64,000 nucleotides of DNA from Mycobacterium sp. DL99 (GCF_004762045.1 NZ_SJOM01000007.1:2725655-2789654); one strand, 5' to 3'; shown: positions 53,936 through 64,000, numbered from the stretch's first letter. Notes: a model not told the origin generated them from the sequence alone. Numbers and translations: made by a program.

Positions 53936-54262
53936 ATGTCTGCGCTGTCGCCAACGTCCGCCCGGCGCCGGCCTGGTGTCGTCGAGTCGGTGATCAGTTG
54001 GGTCGCATGGGCCGTGGTCGGCCTGATCGCCGTGTTGTTGGCGTTCGCCGCGCTCTTTCCGATGGGTTTCAGTGGGGCATTTCCCGAACAAGCCGATGAG
54101 GTTGGGACCCTGGTCGGATGGGCGGCGCTCACCCTGGCGATGGTTGTGCTCGCGCCGATCGGCATGGCGATCGGGCATTGGCGGCGTTGGCACATCTGGT
54201 ACTGGCCGGTTCTGTGCAGCGTTGCGGCGGCCGTGACGTTCGTCTTGCTGCAGGCCCTGTAG
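53936..54262 (+). CDS. Small membrane protein
   Basis: A 108-residue protein with three hydrophobic segments at about 18-42, 58-80 and 86-106. No known motif is seen. It is divergent from the TetR gene and precedes yebC by 77 bases. Similar short hydrophobic proteins are common in mycobacteria. The function is unknown. Confidence 0.6.
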   Translation: MSALSPTSARRRPGVVESVISWVAWAVVGLIAVLLAFAALFPMGFSGAFPEQADEVGTLVGWAALTLAMVVLAPIGMAIGHWRRWHIWYWPVLCSVAAAVTFVLLQAL

Positions 54263-54294
54263 GCGTCTTATCGAGCGCCGTAGGACCGGCCACG

Positions 54295-54300
54295 TAGACT
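54295..54300 (+). promoter_or_regulatory. Candidate -10 element for yebC
   Basis: TAGACT fits the mycobacterial TANNNT -10 pattern and lies 40 bases before the yebC ATG. A similar TAGACT precedes pdxS. The -35 is not clear. An AAAGGGG ribosome-binding site follows at about 54325. Confidence 0.4.
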
Positions 54301-54339
54301 GGAGGGCCGGAGTTTTAACCGGAAAAGGGGCGTACCTGC

Positions 54340-55095
54340 ATGAGCGGCCATTCCAAGTGGGCCACCACCAAGCACAAGAAGGCCGTCATCGATGCCAAGC
54401 GCGGCAAGATGTTCGCCAAATTGATCAAGAATATCGAGGTCGCGGCACGTGTCGGCGGGGGAGACCCGGCCGGTAACCCCACCCTCTACGACGCCATCCA
54501 GAAGGCCAAGAAGAGCTCGGTACCCAACGACAACATCGAGCGCGCCCGCAAGCGCGGCGGCGGCGAAGAGGCCGGTGGCGCCGACTGGCAGAACATCACC
54601 TACGAGGGCTACGGCCCCAACGGTGTCGCGGTGCTCATCGAGTGTCTGACCGACAACCGCAACCGCGCCGCCGGTGAGGTCCGCGTCGCGATGACCCGCA
54701 ACGGCGGCAACATGGCCGACCCGGGCTCGGTGGCCTACCTGTTCTCCCGCAAGGGTGTGGTGACGCTGGAGAAGAACGGCCTGACCGAGGACGACGTGCT
54801 GATGGCCGTCCTGGAGGCCGGCGCCGAGGAGGTCAACGACCTGGGCGACGCCTTCGAGATCATCTCCGAGCCCACCGACCTGGTCGCCGTGCGCACCGCA
54901 CTGCAGGACGCCGGCATCGACTACGACTCGGCGGAGGCCAGCTTCCAGCCCTCGGTGAGCGTGCCGGTCGACCTGGAAGGCGCCCGCAAGGTGCTCAAGC
55001 TCGTCGATGCGCTCGAGGACAGCGACGACGTGCAAGAGGTGTACACCAACATCGACATCCCCGACGATGTCGCCGCGCAGCTCGACGAAGAGTAG
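54340..55095 (+). CDS. yebC: YebC/PmpR family protein
   Basis: A 251-residue protein with the family N-terminus ([36 protein letters not shown]), then [24 protein letters not shown] and [28 protein letters not shown]. Members act as transcriptional regulators or, as shown for some, help ribosomes through proline-rich stretches. In M. tuberculosis this gene follows pdxT, as I recall; here it lies beyond the island. A -10-like TAGACT is upstream and the stop overlaps the next start. Confidence 0.96.
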   Translation: MSGHSKWATTKHKKAVIDAKRGKMFAKLIKNIEVAARVGGGDPAGNPTLYDAIQKAKKSSVPNDNIERARKRGGGEEAGGADWQNITYEGYGPNGVAVLIECLTDNRNRAAGEVRVAMTRNGGNMADPGSVAYLFSRKGVVTLEKNGLTEDDVLMAVLEAGAEEVNDLGDAFEIISEPTDLVAVRTALQDAGIDYDSAEASFQPSVSVPVDLEGARKVLKLVDALEDSDDVQEVYTNIDIPDDVAAQLDEE

Positions 55096-55496
55096 TGGCA
55101 AGCGTCCTTGACCCTGAGGGCGTCAAATGGACGGTACGCCGGCGTTGGTTGCCATGGCGTCCGCGCCGAAAGATGCCCGACGAGTGGGGTTTTGGCGATA
55201 CGTCCTTCGGCAACGGGGACGACATCATCAGCATCGTGCTGAACGTCGCCCTGATAGTGCTTTTGATCCCGGCGCTGGTGTTGGCCCTGCTGGTCGCGGC
55301 GGAGTTCCTGCTGTTGCTGCTCCTGCTGCCGCTGTGGGTGCTGGCCCGCTCACTGTTCGGCACGCCGTGGATCATCGTCATCCGCCGTGACCACAAGATC
55401 GTCGGCGAGGAAGCCGTGCGTGGTTGGGACGCGACCAGCGCCCGCATCGATCAGATCAAGTCGTTCATCGCGTCGGGTGCAGCGCTGCGTCGATAG
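55095..55496 (+). CDS. Membrane-associated protein of unknown function
   Basis: A 133-residue protein. A basic N-terminus (VRRRWLPWRPRRK) precedes a long hydrophobic stretch at ~48-90, enough for two membrane segments. A short soluble C-terminus follows (WIIVIRRDHKIVGEEAVRGWDA). The GTG overlaps the yebC stop. It is convergent with and overlaps the SDR-like gene by 32 bases. No family is recognised with confidence. Confidence 0.65.
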   Translation: MASVLDPEGVKWTVRRRWLPWRPRRKMPDEWGFGDTSFGNGDDIISIVLNVALIVLLIPALVLALLVAAEFLLLLLLLPLWVLARSLFGTPWIIVIRRDHKIVGEEAVRGWDATSARIDQIKSFIASGAALRR

Positions 55497-56124
55497 GCGT
55501 CTCGCCCGAGATCAGCTCGAAGGTCCGCCCCGCGGTCTCCGGCTCGTGCAATACGGCGAGCAGTACCCGCGCGACGTCGGCGCGCGGGATCGTGCCGCGG
55601 CCGGTCGACTCGGCGACCGTCACGTTCCCGGTGCCGGGCTCGTCGGTGAGCCCGCCCGGCCGCACGATCGTGGTGCGCAATCCGCTCCGGGCCCGCACGT
55701 CGGCGTCGGCCTCGGACTTTGCCCGCATATACGCCAGGAACACCTCGTCGTAGTTGGCGTCCAGCGACCGGTCGTCGGCGGCCAGGGCCGAGACCATCAC
55801 GTAGCGGCCCACCCCCGCGGCTTCGGCCGCATCGGCCAGCAGGATCGCGGCATCCCGGTCCACGGTCTGCTTGCGTGCCGCCCCGCTGCCGGGCCCGGCA
55901 CCGGCTGCGAACACGACGGCGTCGGCGCCGTTGAGGGCGGCGGCGACCTCGTCCACCGACGCCCGTTCCAGATCCAGCACGACGGCCTCGGCCCCGGCGG
56001 CCTGCAGGTCGGCGGCCTGGGCCGGATTGCGGATGAGCCCGGCCACCTCGTCACCGCGTGCGGACAACAGCTGTTCGAGAATCAGGGCGATCTTGCCGTG
56101 CCCGCCGGCTATCACTACGCGCAT
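55465..56124 (-). CDS. NAD(P)-binding SDR-like protein (atypical)
   Basis: A 219-residue protein with a Rossmann dinucleotide site at the start (VVIAGGHGKIALILEQLL) and VVFAAGAGPGSG near 70. The later YVMVSALAADD and TIVRPGGLTDEPGTG match atypical NAD(P)H-binding SDRs (YwnB/NmrA-like). Substrate and partner are unknown. Its 3' end overlaps the convergent upstream gene. Confidence 0.83.
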   Translation of the reverse strand: MRVVIAGGHGKIALILEQLLSARGDEVAGLIRNPAQAADLQAAGAEAVVLDLERASVDEVAAALNGADAVVFAAGAGPGSGAARKQTVDRDAAILLADAAEAAGVGRYVMVSALAADDRSLDANYDEVFLAYMRAKSEADADVRARSGLRTTIVRPGGLTDEPGTGNVTVAESTGRGTIPRADVARVLLAVLHEPETAGRTFELISGETPIDAALHPTR

Positions 56125-56186
56125 AGCTCCGACCCTACGGATGAGCGTGTCCCTGCGCCGGGCTGTCGCCGGCTCACGCTAGGCTC

Positions 56187-56202
56187 TCGAACAGATGTTC
56201 TG
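56187..56202 (+). promoter_or_regulatory. LexA-binding SOS box upstream of ruvC
   Basis: TCGAAC, four bases, GTTCTG. The mycobacterial LexA consensus is TCGAAC-N4-GTTCGA, so 10 or more of the 12 fixed bases match. It ends 14 bases before the ruvC start and explains DNA-damage induction of ruvCAB. Confidence 0.85.
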
Positions 56203-56216
56203 ACGAAGGGGTTCGT

Positions 56217-56786
56217 GTGCGGGTGATGGGAGTGGATCCCGGGTTGACGCGCTGCGGCCTGTCGGTGGTCGAGAGTGGCAAGGGCCGGCAGGTCACCGCG
56301 CTGGATGTGGACGTGGTCCGCACCCCGGCCGACGCGCCGCTGCAGAAGCGGCTGCTGGAGATCAGCGATGTGGCCGAATACTGGATGGACACCCACCGGC
56401 CCGACGTGATCGCGATCGAGCGGGTGTTCGCCCAGCAGAACGTGTCGACGGTGATGGGCACGGCCCAGGCCGGCGGGGTGATCGCACTGGCCGCGGCCCG
56501 GCGCGACATCGAGGTGCATTTTCACACCCCGTCGGAGGTGAAGGCCGCGGTCACCGGTAACGGCCGCGCCGACAAGGCCCAGGTCACCGAGATGATCACC
56601 AGAATCCTTGCACTGCAAGCCAAGCCGACCCCGGCTGACGCTGCCGACGCGCTGGCACTGGCGATCTGCCACTGCTGGCGGGCCCCGATGATCGCGCGGA
56701 TGGCTGCCGCCGAGGCGATGGCCGCCGAACAGCGCCGTAAGTATCAGGCCCGACTGAAAGCCACTGCGAAGGCGGGGCGGGCATGA
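56217..56786 (+). CDS. ruvC: Holliday junction resolvase RuvC
   Basis: A 189-residue endonuclease. D7 (VMGVDPG) and E in [19 protein letters not shown] are catalytic acids, and the late [13 protein letters not shown] carries the remaining ones. It cuts four-way junctions symmetrically in repair and recombination. GTG 56217 has a GAAGGGG site upstream and lies below an SOS box. The stop overlaps ruvA (ATGA). Confidence 0.97.
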   Translation: MRVMGVDPGLTRCGLSVVESGKGRQVTALDVDVVRTPADAPLQKRLLEISDVAEYWMDTHRPDVIAIERVFAQQNVSTVMGTAQAGGVIALAAARRDIEVHFHTPSEVKAAVTGNGRADKAQVTEMITRILALQAKPTPADAADALALAICHCWRAPMIARMAAAEAMAAEQRRKYQARLKATAKAGRA

Positions 56787-57370
56787 TCGCCTCGGTGCGC
56801 GGTGAGGTCATCGACATCGCCCTCGATCATGCCGTGATCGAGGCCGCCGGCGTCGGCTACAAGGTGATGGCAACTCCGTCGACCCTGGCGAATCTGCGCC
56901 GTGGCACCGAGTCTCGGCTGATCACCGCGATGATCGTGCGCGAGGATTCGATGACGCTCTACGGGTTCGCCGACGGGGATGCCCGCGACCTGTTCCTCAC
57001 GCTGCTGGGGGTGTCAGGCGTCGGTCCCAAGATCGCGTTGGCGACGCTGGCGGTCTACGACCCGCAGGCGCTGCGCCAGGCTCTCGCAGACGGGGATGTG
57101 ACGGCGTTGACCCGGGTTCCCGGTATCGGTAAACGCGGCGCGGAGCGGATGGTGCTCGAACTGCGGGACAAGATCGGTCCGGTAACCCCCGGGGCCATCG
57201 GTGGGGCCACGGGCCATGCGGTGCGTACCCCGGTGGTGGAAGCCCTTGTCGGACTTGGCTTTGCCGCCAAACAGGCCGAGGAGGCCACCGACAAGGTGCT
57301 GGCCAACGATCCCGAGGCCACCACGGCCTCTGCGCTACGGGCGGCACTCTCCATGCTGGGTAAGAAATAG
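56783..57370 (+). CDS. ruvA: Holliday junction DNA helicase subunit RuvA
   Basis: A 195-residue protein. The OB-fold N-terminus ([27 protein letters not shown]) is followed by helix-hairpin-helix repeats ([14 protein letters not shown] and [17 protein letters not shown]) and a C-terminal RuvB-contact domain ([17 protein letters not shown]). Tetramers hold the junction in a square-planar form. It overlaps ruvC and precedes ruvB by two bases. Confidence 0.97.
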   Translation: MIASVRGEVIDIALDHAVIEAAGVGYKVMATPSTLANLRRGTESRLITAMIVREDSMTLYGFADGDARDLFLTLLGVSGVGPKIALATLAVYDPQALRQALADGDVTALTRVPGIGKRGAERMVLELRDKIGPVTPGAIGGATGHAVRTPVVEALVGLGFAAKQAEEATDKVLANDPEATTASALRAALSMLGKK

Positions 57371-57372
57371 CC

Positions 57373-58428
<1,056 letters not shown>

Positions 58429-58433
58429 ACCGC

Positions 58434-58817
58434 ATGGTCATCGCCGGTTTGGTGTTCGCCGCGCTCGCCGCGGCCCTGCATGTCTACATCTTTGTGATGG
58501 AGTCGCTGACCTGGACTTCACCGCGTACCCGCGCCACCTTCGGGATCAACGAGGAAGAGGCGCAGGCGACCAAGGAGCTCGCGTTCAATCAGGGCTTCTA
58601 CAACCTGTTCCTGGCGATCGTCACAGTGGTCGGTATCGTCGCAGTTGGCTTGGGGCACAATGCGGTTGGAGCCGCTCTCGTGTTCGCCGGGGTCGGCTCG
58701 ATGCTGGCCGCTGCCGCGGTGCTGTTGACCAGCTCACCGGACAAGGCGCGCGCAGCGATCACCCAGGGCGCCTTCCCGCTGATCGCGGTCGTGTTGCTCG
58801 CGGTCGGAGTCGCTTGA
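58434..58817 (+). CDS. DUF1304 family membrane protein
   Basis: A 127-residue protein with four hydrophobic segments (about 3-22, 50-72, 74-92 and 108-126). HVYIFVMESLTWTSPRTRATFGI and AFNQGFYNLFLAIVTVVGI are typical DUF1304 segments. The function is unknown. It lies five bases after ruvB, so it may be SOS-coregulated by readthrough. Confidence 0.85.
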   Translation: MVIAGLVFAALAAALHVYIFVMESLTWTSPRTRATFGINEEEAQATKELAFNQGFYNLFLAIVTVVGIVAVGLGHNAVGAALVFAGVGSMLAAAAVLLTSSPDKARAAITQGAFPLIAVVLLAVGVA

Positions 58818-58885
58818 CGAGGGCATTGCACCAAAGGATGCTACGAATGCCCAGATCTCGGTTGCCGAAGTAGTTGGAGATTGCC

Positions 58886-59710
58886 ATGAGCGGCTCCCGT
58901 TTCGTCACCACAGAACTGGGCCGTTTGCACGTGCGCTGTAGCGGAGCGGGGCAGCCGGTCGTCTTGTGGCACAGCCTCTTCGTTGACTCGCAGTCCTGGA
59001 GTCTCCTCGAGCCTGTGTTGGCCCGCGACCACGCCGTGTACGCGATCGACGGTCCATCCCACGGGAAAAGCGATGCAGTGACGCGTGATTTCACCTTCGA
59101 GGAATGCGTGGCGGCCGCTGAGCAGGCGCTGGACGGACTGGGATTGCACGAACCAGTGGACTGGGTCGGGAATGCGTGGGGAGGTCACGTCGGCATCCGT
59201 TTGGCAGCCGACGACCACACGAGACTGCGGACCTTGACCACCATCGGCACCCCGGTCCAGGCATTTACGATGCGCGAGAAGTGGACGAAGGGGTGGCCGC
59301 TGGTCGGGTTTTATCGTCTGGTCGGTCCGAATGCGTTCATCGTGAAGCAAATGTCTGACTCGATCATCGGTTCGTCAGCCGTCGACGCCGAGCCGAACCA
59401 GGCTGCGGTGATTCTAGATTCGTTCCGAACGGCTGACCGCACGGGAATGCTGCACGCGATGCGCTCGATGATGCTGCACCGCAGCGGGCTGGCGGATCTG
59501 CTCGCCAAGATTCAGATTCCCACGTTGGTGCTTGCGGTTCGTGACGACGTGATGGGCTGGCAACCGGCAGAGGCTCGGCAGACCTGCACGGCCATTGCCG
59601 ACTGCCGCGTCGAGACGGTGGCAGGCACCGGCCACGTCTCACCGCTGTTGATCGACCGTGAACGGATCGAGCAGTTGCTCGTCGGATTCTGGTCGGCCCG
59701 CTCACGCTGA
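58886..59710 (+). CDS. Alpha/beta hydrolase lacking the nucleophile serine
   Basis: A 274-residue alpha/beta-hydrolase fold protein. PVVLWHSLFVDSQSWSLLEP (about 25-44) gives the oxyanion region. The nucleophile elbow reads G-N-A97-W-G instead of G-x-S-x-G, so the serine is replaced by alanine. An acid (D220 or D221) and H250 (GTGHVSPLL) are present. The protein is therefore probably not a standard hydrolase; it may bind ligands, act as a non-hydrolytic enzyme, or be decayed. ATG 58886 follows a GGAG site. It overlaps the convergent DUF222-HNH gene by nine bases. Confidence 0.8.
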   Translation: MSGSRFVTTELGRLHVRCSGAGQPVVLWHSLFVDSQSWSLLEPVLARDHAVYAIDGPSHGKSDAVTRDFTFEECVAAAEQALDGLGLHEPVDWVGNAWGGHVGIRLAADDHTRLRTLTTIGTPVQAFTMREKWTKGWPLVGFYRLVGPNAFIVKQMSDSIIGSSAVDAEPNQAAVILDSFRTADRTGMLHAMRSMMLHRSGLADLLAKIQIPTLVLAVRDDVMGWQPAEARQTCTAIADCRVETVAGTGHVSPLLIDRERIEQLLVGFWSARSR

Positions 59711-60964
59711 GATTCGGGTGAGGTGGATTTCTCGGGTGAGTACCCGGATCCCTCCCGGTAGTGGTGGAGCTGTCGAGCGGTAGACGGCGCCGGTGGGGGT
59801 GATGTGTTCGGTGGTGTGGCGGCCTGATTTGTCGACTTTGGCTATTACCCGCCAGCCGGGGTTTTCCTTGACGTAGTTGCAGTGTTCACACAGTCCTTGG
59901 CGGTTGGCAGCGCTGGTCGGTCCGAGGTGGTGGTGCGGCGTGATGTGGTCGATGTGCCGGATGGGGGCGTTGCAGTAGGGGGTGCGGCAGGTTTGGTCGC
60001 GGGTGGCTATGAACCGGGCGAGGCCTTTGGGGAAGCGCCGCGAGCGGGATTCCATCGCGACGAGTGTTCCGGTGTCGGGTGCGGCGTACAGGCGTCGCAG
60101 GGTGGCCCAGGAGTTGTCGTCGGCGAGGGCGTCGCTGATCATGCGTCGGGCTGCGGCTGCGGGGATGGGTCCGTGGCCCTGCAGATGTGCGGGCTGCGTG
60201 CTGCCGGCGAAGAGGGTGTTGTCGGAAAGCACGAGATTGACCGCGACGGGGACCGGTTTGGTGGTGTCGCGGCCGGTGACGCGGGTGACGAGGGTGTCGG
60301 CCATGGTTTGGCCGCGGTTGCGGCCGTCAGCGCAGCGGTCGGCCGCTTCGGTGAGTGCGTAGCGCACGGACGCCGCATCGGTCGCAGGCAGCAGGGCAGT
60401 GACGATGGCCATGTTGTCAGCGGCGGGCCGGAAGGTGACGTTGCGATCTTCGGGTGCCCTGGTGGCCCGGTCGATAACGGCTGCCGGATCGAGTTGGTAG
60501 GCAATGCCTTTGGCGTCACCGGTCAGGCGGATATCGCCGAGGCCGATCAGCTTCGCGTGGTCGGCGCAGAGGTGTTCGTCGAGGCGCCTCCGCTCGGTGG
60601 GGGACAGGCAGGCGGCCTCGCGCACGACCAACCGGGCGCGCGATTCGGTCAGCACCCCGTTCTCCAGGGCCGCCAAGGTGTAGGGCATGTCGTGCACGAG
60701 GATGCGGGCGTCGGAGAGGTAGCGGTTGCCCTGGGCGGGTGACTCCATGCGGGCCAGGCCGATTTCCGAACCCAGCCCGCGGCCACGGCGCGAGGCCGCG
60801 ACGCCGGCGGCGGCCTCCCTCGTACGGCGGGCACCGTCCAGGGCTGCGGTGGCGCGGGCCTGGCCGGCTGCGGCGGCCGACTTGAGTTGTTCGAGCTCGG
60901 CGATGCGATCCCGCAATGCCGCCTCGCCGGCATCGGGATCAATCTTCGCGAATGATTCGAACAT
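59702..60964 (-). CDS. DUF222 / HNH endonuclease domain protein (13E12-repeat type)
   Basis: A 420-residue protein. The N-terminal DUF222 region covers about 20-300. The C-terminal HNH module has CRTPYCNAPIRHIDHITPHHHLGPTSAANRQGLCEHCN, with zinc-binding Cys pairs and the H-N-H core. This is the family found in the mycobacterial 13E12 repeats, which occur in many copies per genome. ATG 60964 gives the usual N-terminus; the frame is open further to 61039. Its function is undetermined, possibly a selfish DNA nuclease. No terminal repeats were seen around it. Confidence 0.87.
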   Translation of the reverse strand: MFESFAKIDPDAGEAALRDRIAELEQLKSAAAAGQARATAALDGARRTREAAAGVAASRRGRGLGSEIGLARMESPAQGNRYLSDARILVHDMPYTLAALENGVLTESRARLVVREAACLSPTERRRLDEHLCADHAKLIGLGDIRLTGDAKGIAYQLDPAAVIDRATRAPEDRNVTFRPAADNMAIVTALLPATDAASVRYALTEAADRCADGRNRGQTMADTLVTRVTGRDTTKPVPVAVNLVLSDNTLFAGSTQPAHLQGHGPIPAAAARRMISDALADDNSWATLRRLYAAPDTGTLVAMESRSRRFPKGLARFIATRDQTCRTPYCNAPIRHIDHITPHHHLGPTSAANRQGLCEHCNYVKENPGWRVIAKVDKSGRHTTEHITPTGAVYRSTAPPLPGGIRVLTREIHLTRISA

Positions 60965-61010
60965 GTGTGCGACACTACGCCGAGCCTCCGACACCGGCGG
61001 GATGCTTCGA

Positions 61011-61472
61011 CTAGCTGCGGTTTTCCACCCACGCGGCAAGTGCGGCCAGCGCCATCCGAGTACCGGTCTCGTTGTCGGCCGCGTCCACTGCGTCGGGAAT
61101 CCCGTCGTGCTGGATGAGGACGTCGGTGCCGTCTCCGGCGTCGCTCAACGTGGTCGTCATCGTCATCGCGCCACCCACGGCGGGATCGTCGCTCTCGAAC
61201 TCCAACACTTCGACGACCCGCTCGTCCGGCACCAGCTCGACGAAATGACCGTGATAGGTGTCCGTTTGGGCGCTGGACTTCCCGACGGCGTCCGGCGAGT
61301 CGTAGTGCAGTGAGATGCGAAATGTTCCGCCCTCGCGCGCGTCGAATTCGTGTACCTCGCTGCGCATACCGTCCGGAACCCGCCACGCCGCGATCGCGTC
61401 GGCGTCGACGAGCGCTCGATAGACCGCGACGCGGGGTGCATTGACGTGGCCGGAGACCCGCGTGCTGCCCAT
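61011..61472 (-). CDS. SRPBCC/AHSA1-family protein
   Basis: A 153-residue protein with the AHSA1/START-like helix-grip fold: a VNAPRVAVYRALVDADAIAAWRVPDGM start (about 10-36), a glycine-containing FDAREGGTFRISLHY strand, and a HFVELVPDERVVEVLEFE segment. Family members bind small hydrophobic ligands. It is 46 bases from the start of the DUF222 gene and reads away from the reductase gene terminator. The ligand is unknown. Confidence 0.83.
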   Translation of the reverse strand: MGSTRVSGHVNAPRVAVYRALVDADAIAAWRVPDGMRSEVHEFDAREGGTFRISLHYDSPDAVGKSSAQTDTYHGHFVELVPDERVVEVLEFESDDPAVGGAMTMTTTLSDAGDGTDVLIQHDGIPDAVDAADNETGTRMALAALAAWVENRS

Positions 61473-61494
61473 CTCGCCACGCTACATACTGATT

Positions 61495-61523
61495 GGCCGC
61501 GGTCCTTGGTAAGGACCGCGGCC
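61495..61523 (-). terminator. Hairpin downstream of the carboxylic acid reductase gene
   Basis: A 13-bp perfect stem (GGCCGCGGTCCTT and its complement) closes on a GGT loop on the plus strand. It lies 34 bases past the reductase stop (minus direction). No T-tract follows, which is common for mycobacterial terminators. A smaller CTTCCC/GGGAAG hairpin lies between. Confidence 0.7.
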
Positions 61524-61556
61524 GCTCAGGGGATTCTTCCCTTGTGGGGAAGTCTT

Positions 61557-64000
61557 TTACAGCAACCCGAGCATCTGCAGGTTGGTGATGTACTTGACGA
61601 TCACTGCCGGGCTGACATGGGGAATGTCCTTGTCGGGCCCGATCTTGGCTTCCTGCACCGCCGCCCGGAACCGGTCGGTCGGCGCGGCCGCGCCCAGCAA
61701 CGGATGCGACGGCTGCTGGTAGCTGTGCAGCAGCGGCAGCAGGGAGGCTTGACGCTGCTTGTCCGGCAGCGTGCGCAGCGCAGTATCGAAGCGCTGCAAC
61801 CACTGGCCGTAATCGTCGATGCGGTGCACCGGGTAACCGGCTTCGATCAGCCAGTCGGTGAACTCGTCGAGCCCGAGGCCGTCGTCGTACGGGTTCATCA
61901 CGTGATAGGTCTCGAACCCTTCGGTGACATGCACGCCCAGCGTCGAGATCGCCTCGGCGATGAACTCCACCGGCAGACCGTCGTAGTGGGCCCGCTGACG
62001 GTTGCCATCAGCGTCCAGTTCGTAGAACGAGCCCGGAGCGATACCACTGGCGACGAGGCTGAACATCAGCCGGGTGAACATGTCCGGCAGGTTGAGCTGA
62101 CCCGAGTACGTGGTGTCGGCCAGGATCATGTCGCAACGGAACACCGAGACCGGCAGGCCACAGAGGTCGTGGGCCTCGCGCAGCAGGACCTCGCCGGCCC
62201 ACTTGCTGTTGCCGTAGCCGTTGGCGTAAGAATCGTCGACCTGCCGGGTCGGGCTGATCACCCGGATGTCGGCATCCTCGACGAACTCGCCGGGCTTGAT
62301 GCCCCCGGCCACACCGATCGTCGAAACGTAGACGAACGGCTTGATCTTCGTGGTGAGCGCGATGCGGATGAGTTCGGCGGTGCCCAGGGCATTCGCGTCG
62401 AACATCTGGCTGTACGGCAGCACGTGGTTGACCAGTGCGGCCGGGTCGACGATCAGGTCGACGTCGTCGGCCAGCCGCTGCCAGGTGGCGCGGTCGAGAC
62501 CCAGATCGGCCTCGCCCTTGTCGCCGGCGATCACCTCGAGGTGGTCGGCGGCCAGATTCTGGTAGTGCGCAAGCAGTTTCGGGTCACCCACATCGAAGGT
62601 GGCGTCGAGCCGGGCGCGGGCCTCGGCATCGCTCTTGGCGCGGACCAGGACGATGACCTTGCCGTCGACCAGGTCCATGCGCTCCAGCCATTCCAGGGCC
62701 AGGTAACGGCCCAGGAAGCCGGTGGCGCCGGTGAGCAACACGGTGCGGACCTCGGCCGGGGCCTTGGGCAGGCTCGGCGCCGCGGCCAGGGTGTCCGCGT
62801 CGAGGAACTTGTCCAGCGTCAGGTCGGCGGCATGCACCTCGGTAGCGTCACGTCCGTGCACCGACGCGTAGGTCGGACGCTTGGATCCGTGACGTTCGCC
62901 TTCGATGTAGCCGGCGATACCGGCCAGATCGGTGGCCGGGCTGACGATCACGCCGACGGGAACATCCACATCGAAGATGTCGTGCAGCAGATTCGAGAAA
63001 GTCAACGCCGACAACGAATCTCCACCCAGATCGGTGAAGTGGGCATCGGGCGCGAGATCAGAGGTCGCGGCACCCAGCAGTGCCCCGGCGGCCCGGCCCA
63101 CGGTGTCGAGGACCGGGGCGTCAGCACCGCTGCGCCGCAGTTCACTCAACTCGTTGGCCTGACCTGCGGCCAGGTCGCTGTAGAGCTGCTCCAGCCGGTC
63201 GCCGTAGTGGTTCTTCAGATTTGGCCGGGCCAGCTTGCGGATGCCGGTCAGCAGACCGTTTTCCAGGCTGAAAGGTGTTGTCTCCACGATGAAATCGCGC
63301 GGCACCTCGTAGGACTGAAGTCCGGCGGCGCGGGCCGCGTCCTGAAGCGAATCATTGATCGCCTGCTTCGACACGGAAGGATCGGTGGGCACGACCACGG
63401 CCAGCAGGTAGGAACGTGCGCTGTTGCCGTAGATGAAGATCTGCCGCACCAGCGGGCTGTCCCCGAAGACTGCCTCCAGCTTGGAGACCGTGACGAACTC
63501 GCCCTGCGAAAGCTTGAGCACGTTGTTGCGCCGGTCGAGGTACTCGACATGATCGGGGCCGAGTTCGGCCACGATGTCACCGGTGCGGTAATACCCGTCC
63601 TCGTCGAACATCTCGGCGGTGATCTCGGGACGCTTGTAGTACCCGGGGAACATCTGCTCGGACTTCACCAGCAACTCACCGCGCGGGTGGGGCTGGTCGG
63701 TGAGGAAGTAGCCCAGGTCCGGGACGTCGACGAGCTTGTAGTCGATCACCGGCGGGCGCTGGATGTGGCCGTCGACGAAGACCGAACCGGCCTCGGTCGA
63801 GCCGTACCCCTCCAGCAGGTGCATATCGAGCAGGCGTTCCACCCAGCTGTGCATCTCGGCAGAGATCGGCGCGGAGCCGGTCATCGCGGAGACGAACCGT
63901 CCGCCCAGCAGGCCCTTGCGGACCTCGGCGAGCACCTCGTCCTCACTGCCACCGGCACGGTCGAGGCGGCTCTGGTACTCCTGGAACAGCATGTCCCAGA
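61557..64000 (-). CDS. Carboxylic acid reductase (FadD9/CAR type), N-terminal part outside window
   Basis: The C-terminal ~814 residues of a multidomain enzyme that reduces carboxylic acids to aldehydes with ATP and NADPH. In order: the end of the adenylation domain ([48 protein letters not shown]); a carrier domain with the phosphopantetheine serine in [11 protein letters not shown]; and a reductase domain with [19 protein letters not shown] and [12 protein letters not shown] (Tyr/Lys active site). It ends in LGLL. Family length is about 1,170 residues, so ~350 are missing to the right. FadD9 is also close to ruvB in M. tuberculosis, as I recall. Confidence 0.95.
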   Translation of the reverse strand, partial: WDMLFQEYQSRLDRAGGSEDEVLAEVRKGLLGGRFVSAMTGSAPISAEMHSWVERLLDMHLLEGYGSTEAGSVFVDGHIQRPPVIDYKLVDVPDLGYFLTDQPHPRGELLVKSEQMFPGYYKRPEITAEMFDEDGYYRTGDIVAELGPDHVEYLDRRNNVLKLSQGEFVTVSKLEAVFGDSPLVRQIFIYGNSARSYLLAVVVPTDPSVSKQAINDSLQDAARAAGLQSYEVPRDFIVETTPFSLENGLLTGIRKLARPNLKNHYGDRLEQLYSDLAAGQANELSELRRSGADAPVLDTVGRAAGALLGAATSDLAPDAHFTDLGGDSLSALTFSNLLHDIFDVDVPVGVIVSPATDLAGIAGYIEGERHGSKRPTYASVHGRDATEVHAADLTLDKFLDADTLAAAPSLPKAPAEVRTVLLTGATGFLGRYLALEWLERMDLVDGKVIVLVRAKSDAEARARLDATFDVGDPKLLAHYQNLAADHLEVIAGDKGEADLGLDRATWQRLADDVDLIVDPAALVNHVLPYSQMFDANALGTAELIRIALTTKIKPFVYVSTIGVAGGIKPGEFVEDADIRVISPTRQVDDSYANGYGNSKWAGEVLLREAHDLCGLPVSVFRCDMILADTTYSGQLNLPDMFTRLMFSLVASGIAPGSFYELDADGNRQRAHYDGLPVEFIAEAISTLGVHVTEGFETYHVMNPYDDGLGLDEFTDWLIEAGYPVHRIDDYGQWLQRFDTALRTLPDKQRQASLLPLLHSYQQPSHPLLGAAAPTDRFRAAVQEAKIGPDKDIPHVSPAVIVKYITNLQMLGLL

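Noticed and set aside
59702-60964. Active insertion element around the DUF222-HNH gene
   Set aside because: No terminal inverted repeats, target-site duplication or transposase were seen.

Overview
The window reads as chromosomal DNA of a Mycobacterium/Mycolicibacterium-type actinobacterium. GC is high and GTG starts and GTGA/ATGA gene overlaps are frequent. One block encodes threonyl-tRNA synthetase, an Ap4A-type HIT protein and the phosphatidylinositol mannoside enzymes PgsA1, the PIM acyltransferase and PimA. It is followed by a Nudix protein, PdxS, TesB and PdxT, an order I recall from M. tuberculosis thrS to pdxT. Further right come YebC, RuvC-RuvA-RuvB and a carboxylic acid reductase of the FadD9 type.

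Layout. 1-4.7 kb: a small accessory metabolic region (ketopantoate-reductase-like protein, LysR regulator, TauD-type dioxygenase, nitroreductase, SDR). 4.7-15.2 kb: DUF1990, thioesterase and TIGR02611-type membrane proteins, then thrS to pdxT with many overlapping genes. 15.2-48.9 kb: a complete-looking extracellular-type contractile injection system (eCIS/CIS, phage-tail-like). Structural and accessory genes run on the + strand from 20.8 to 48.9 kb. A divergent three-gene cassette lies at 15.2-20.7 kb. 49.1-49.9 kb: a SARP/BTAD regulator preceded by a 24-bp perfect palindrome. 50-54.3 kb: GT39-like glycosyltransferase, a 3-hydroxyisobutyrate-dehydrogenase-like protein, a CMD-family protein, a TetR regulator and a small membrane protein. 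54.3-58.4 kb: yebC and ruvCAB, with a LexA/SOS box before ruvC. 58.4-64 kb: DUF1304, an alpha/beta hydrolase lacking its nucleophile serine, a DUF222-HNH protein, an AHSA1-type protein and the 3' part of a carboxylic acid reductase gene.

The CIS is the exciting part. It has a cap (DUF4255), two sheath and two tube paralogues, Pvc7-, Pvc8- and gp5-like hub/spike proteins, gp25, gpJ and gpI baseplate proteins, a candidate tape measure, an AAA+ ATPase, and two tandem proteins with a TssK-like N-terminal pattern. I could not find a PAAR tip protein. Probable cargo proteins are interleaved: three DUF4157 (HExxH) proteins, one ending in a split M15-type peptidoglycan peptidase and one with hydrophobic helices and a candidate nuclease C-terminus; a GH5 glycosidase without a signal peptide; and a Cys/His-rich protein. 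A 513-residue protein with a long hydrophobic hairpin could tie the particle to a membrane. Eleven overlapping gene junctions suggest one long transcription unit. The system lies between pdxT and yebC, genes I recall as neighbours in M. tuberculosis, so it looks like an acquired island, although no integrase, tRNA or direct repeats were found. All assignments come from reading the sequence; no database search was run.
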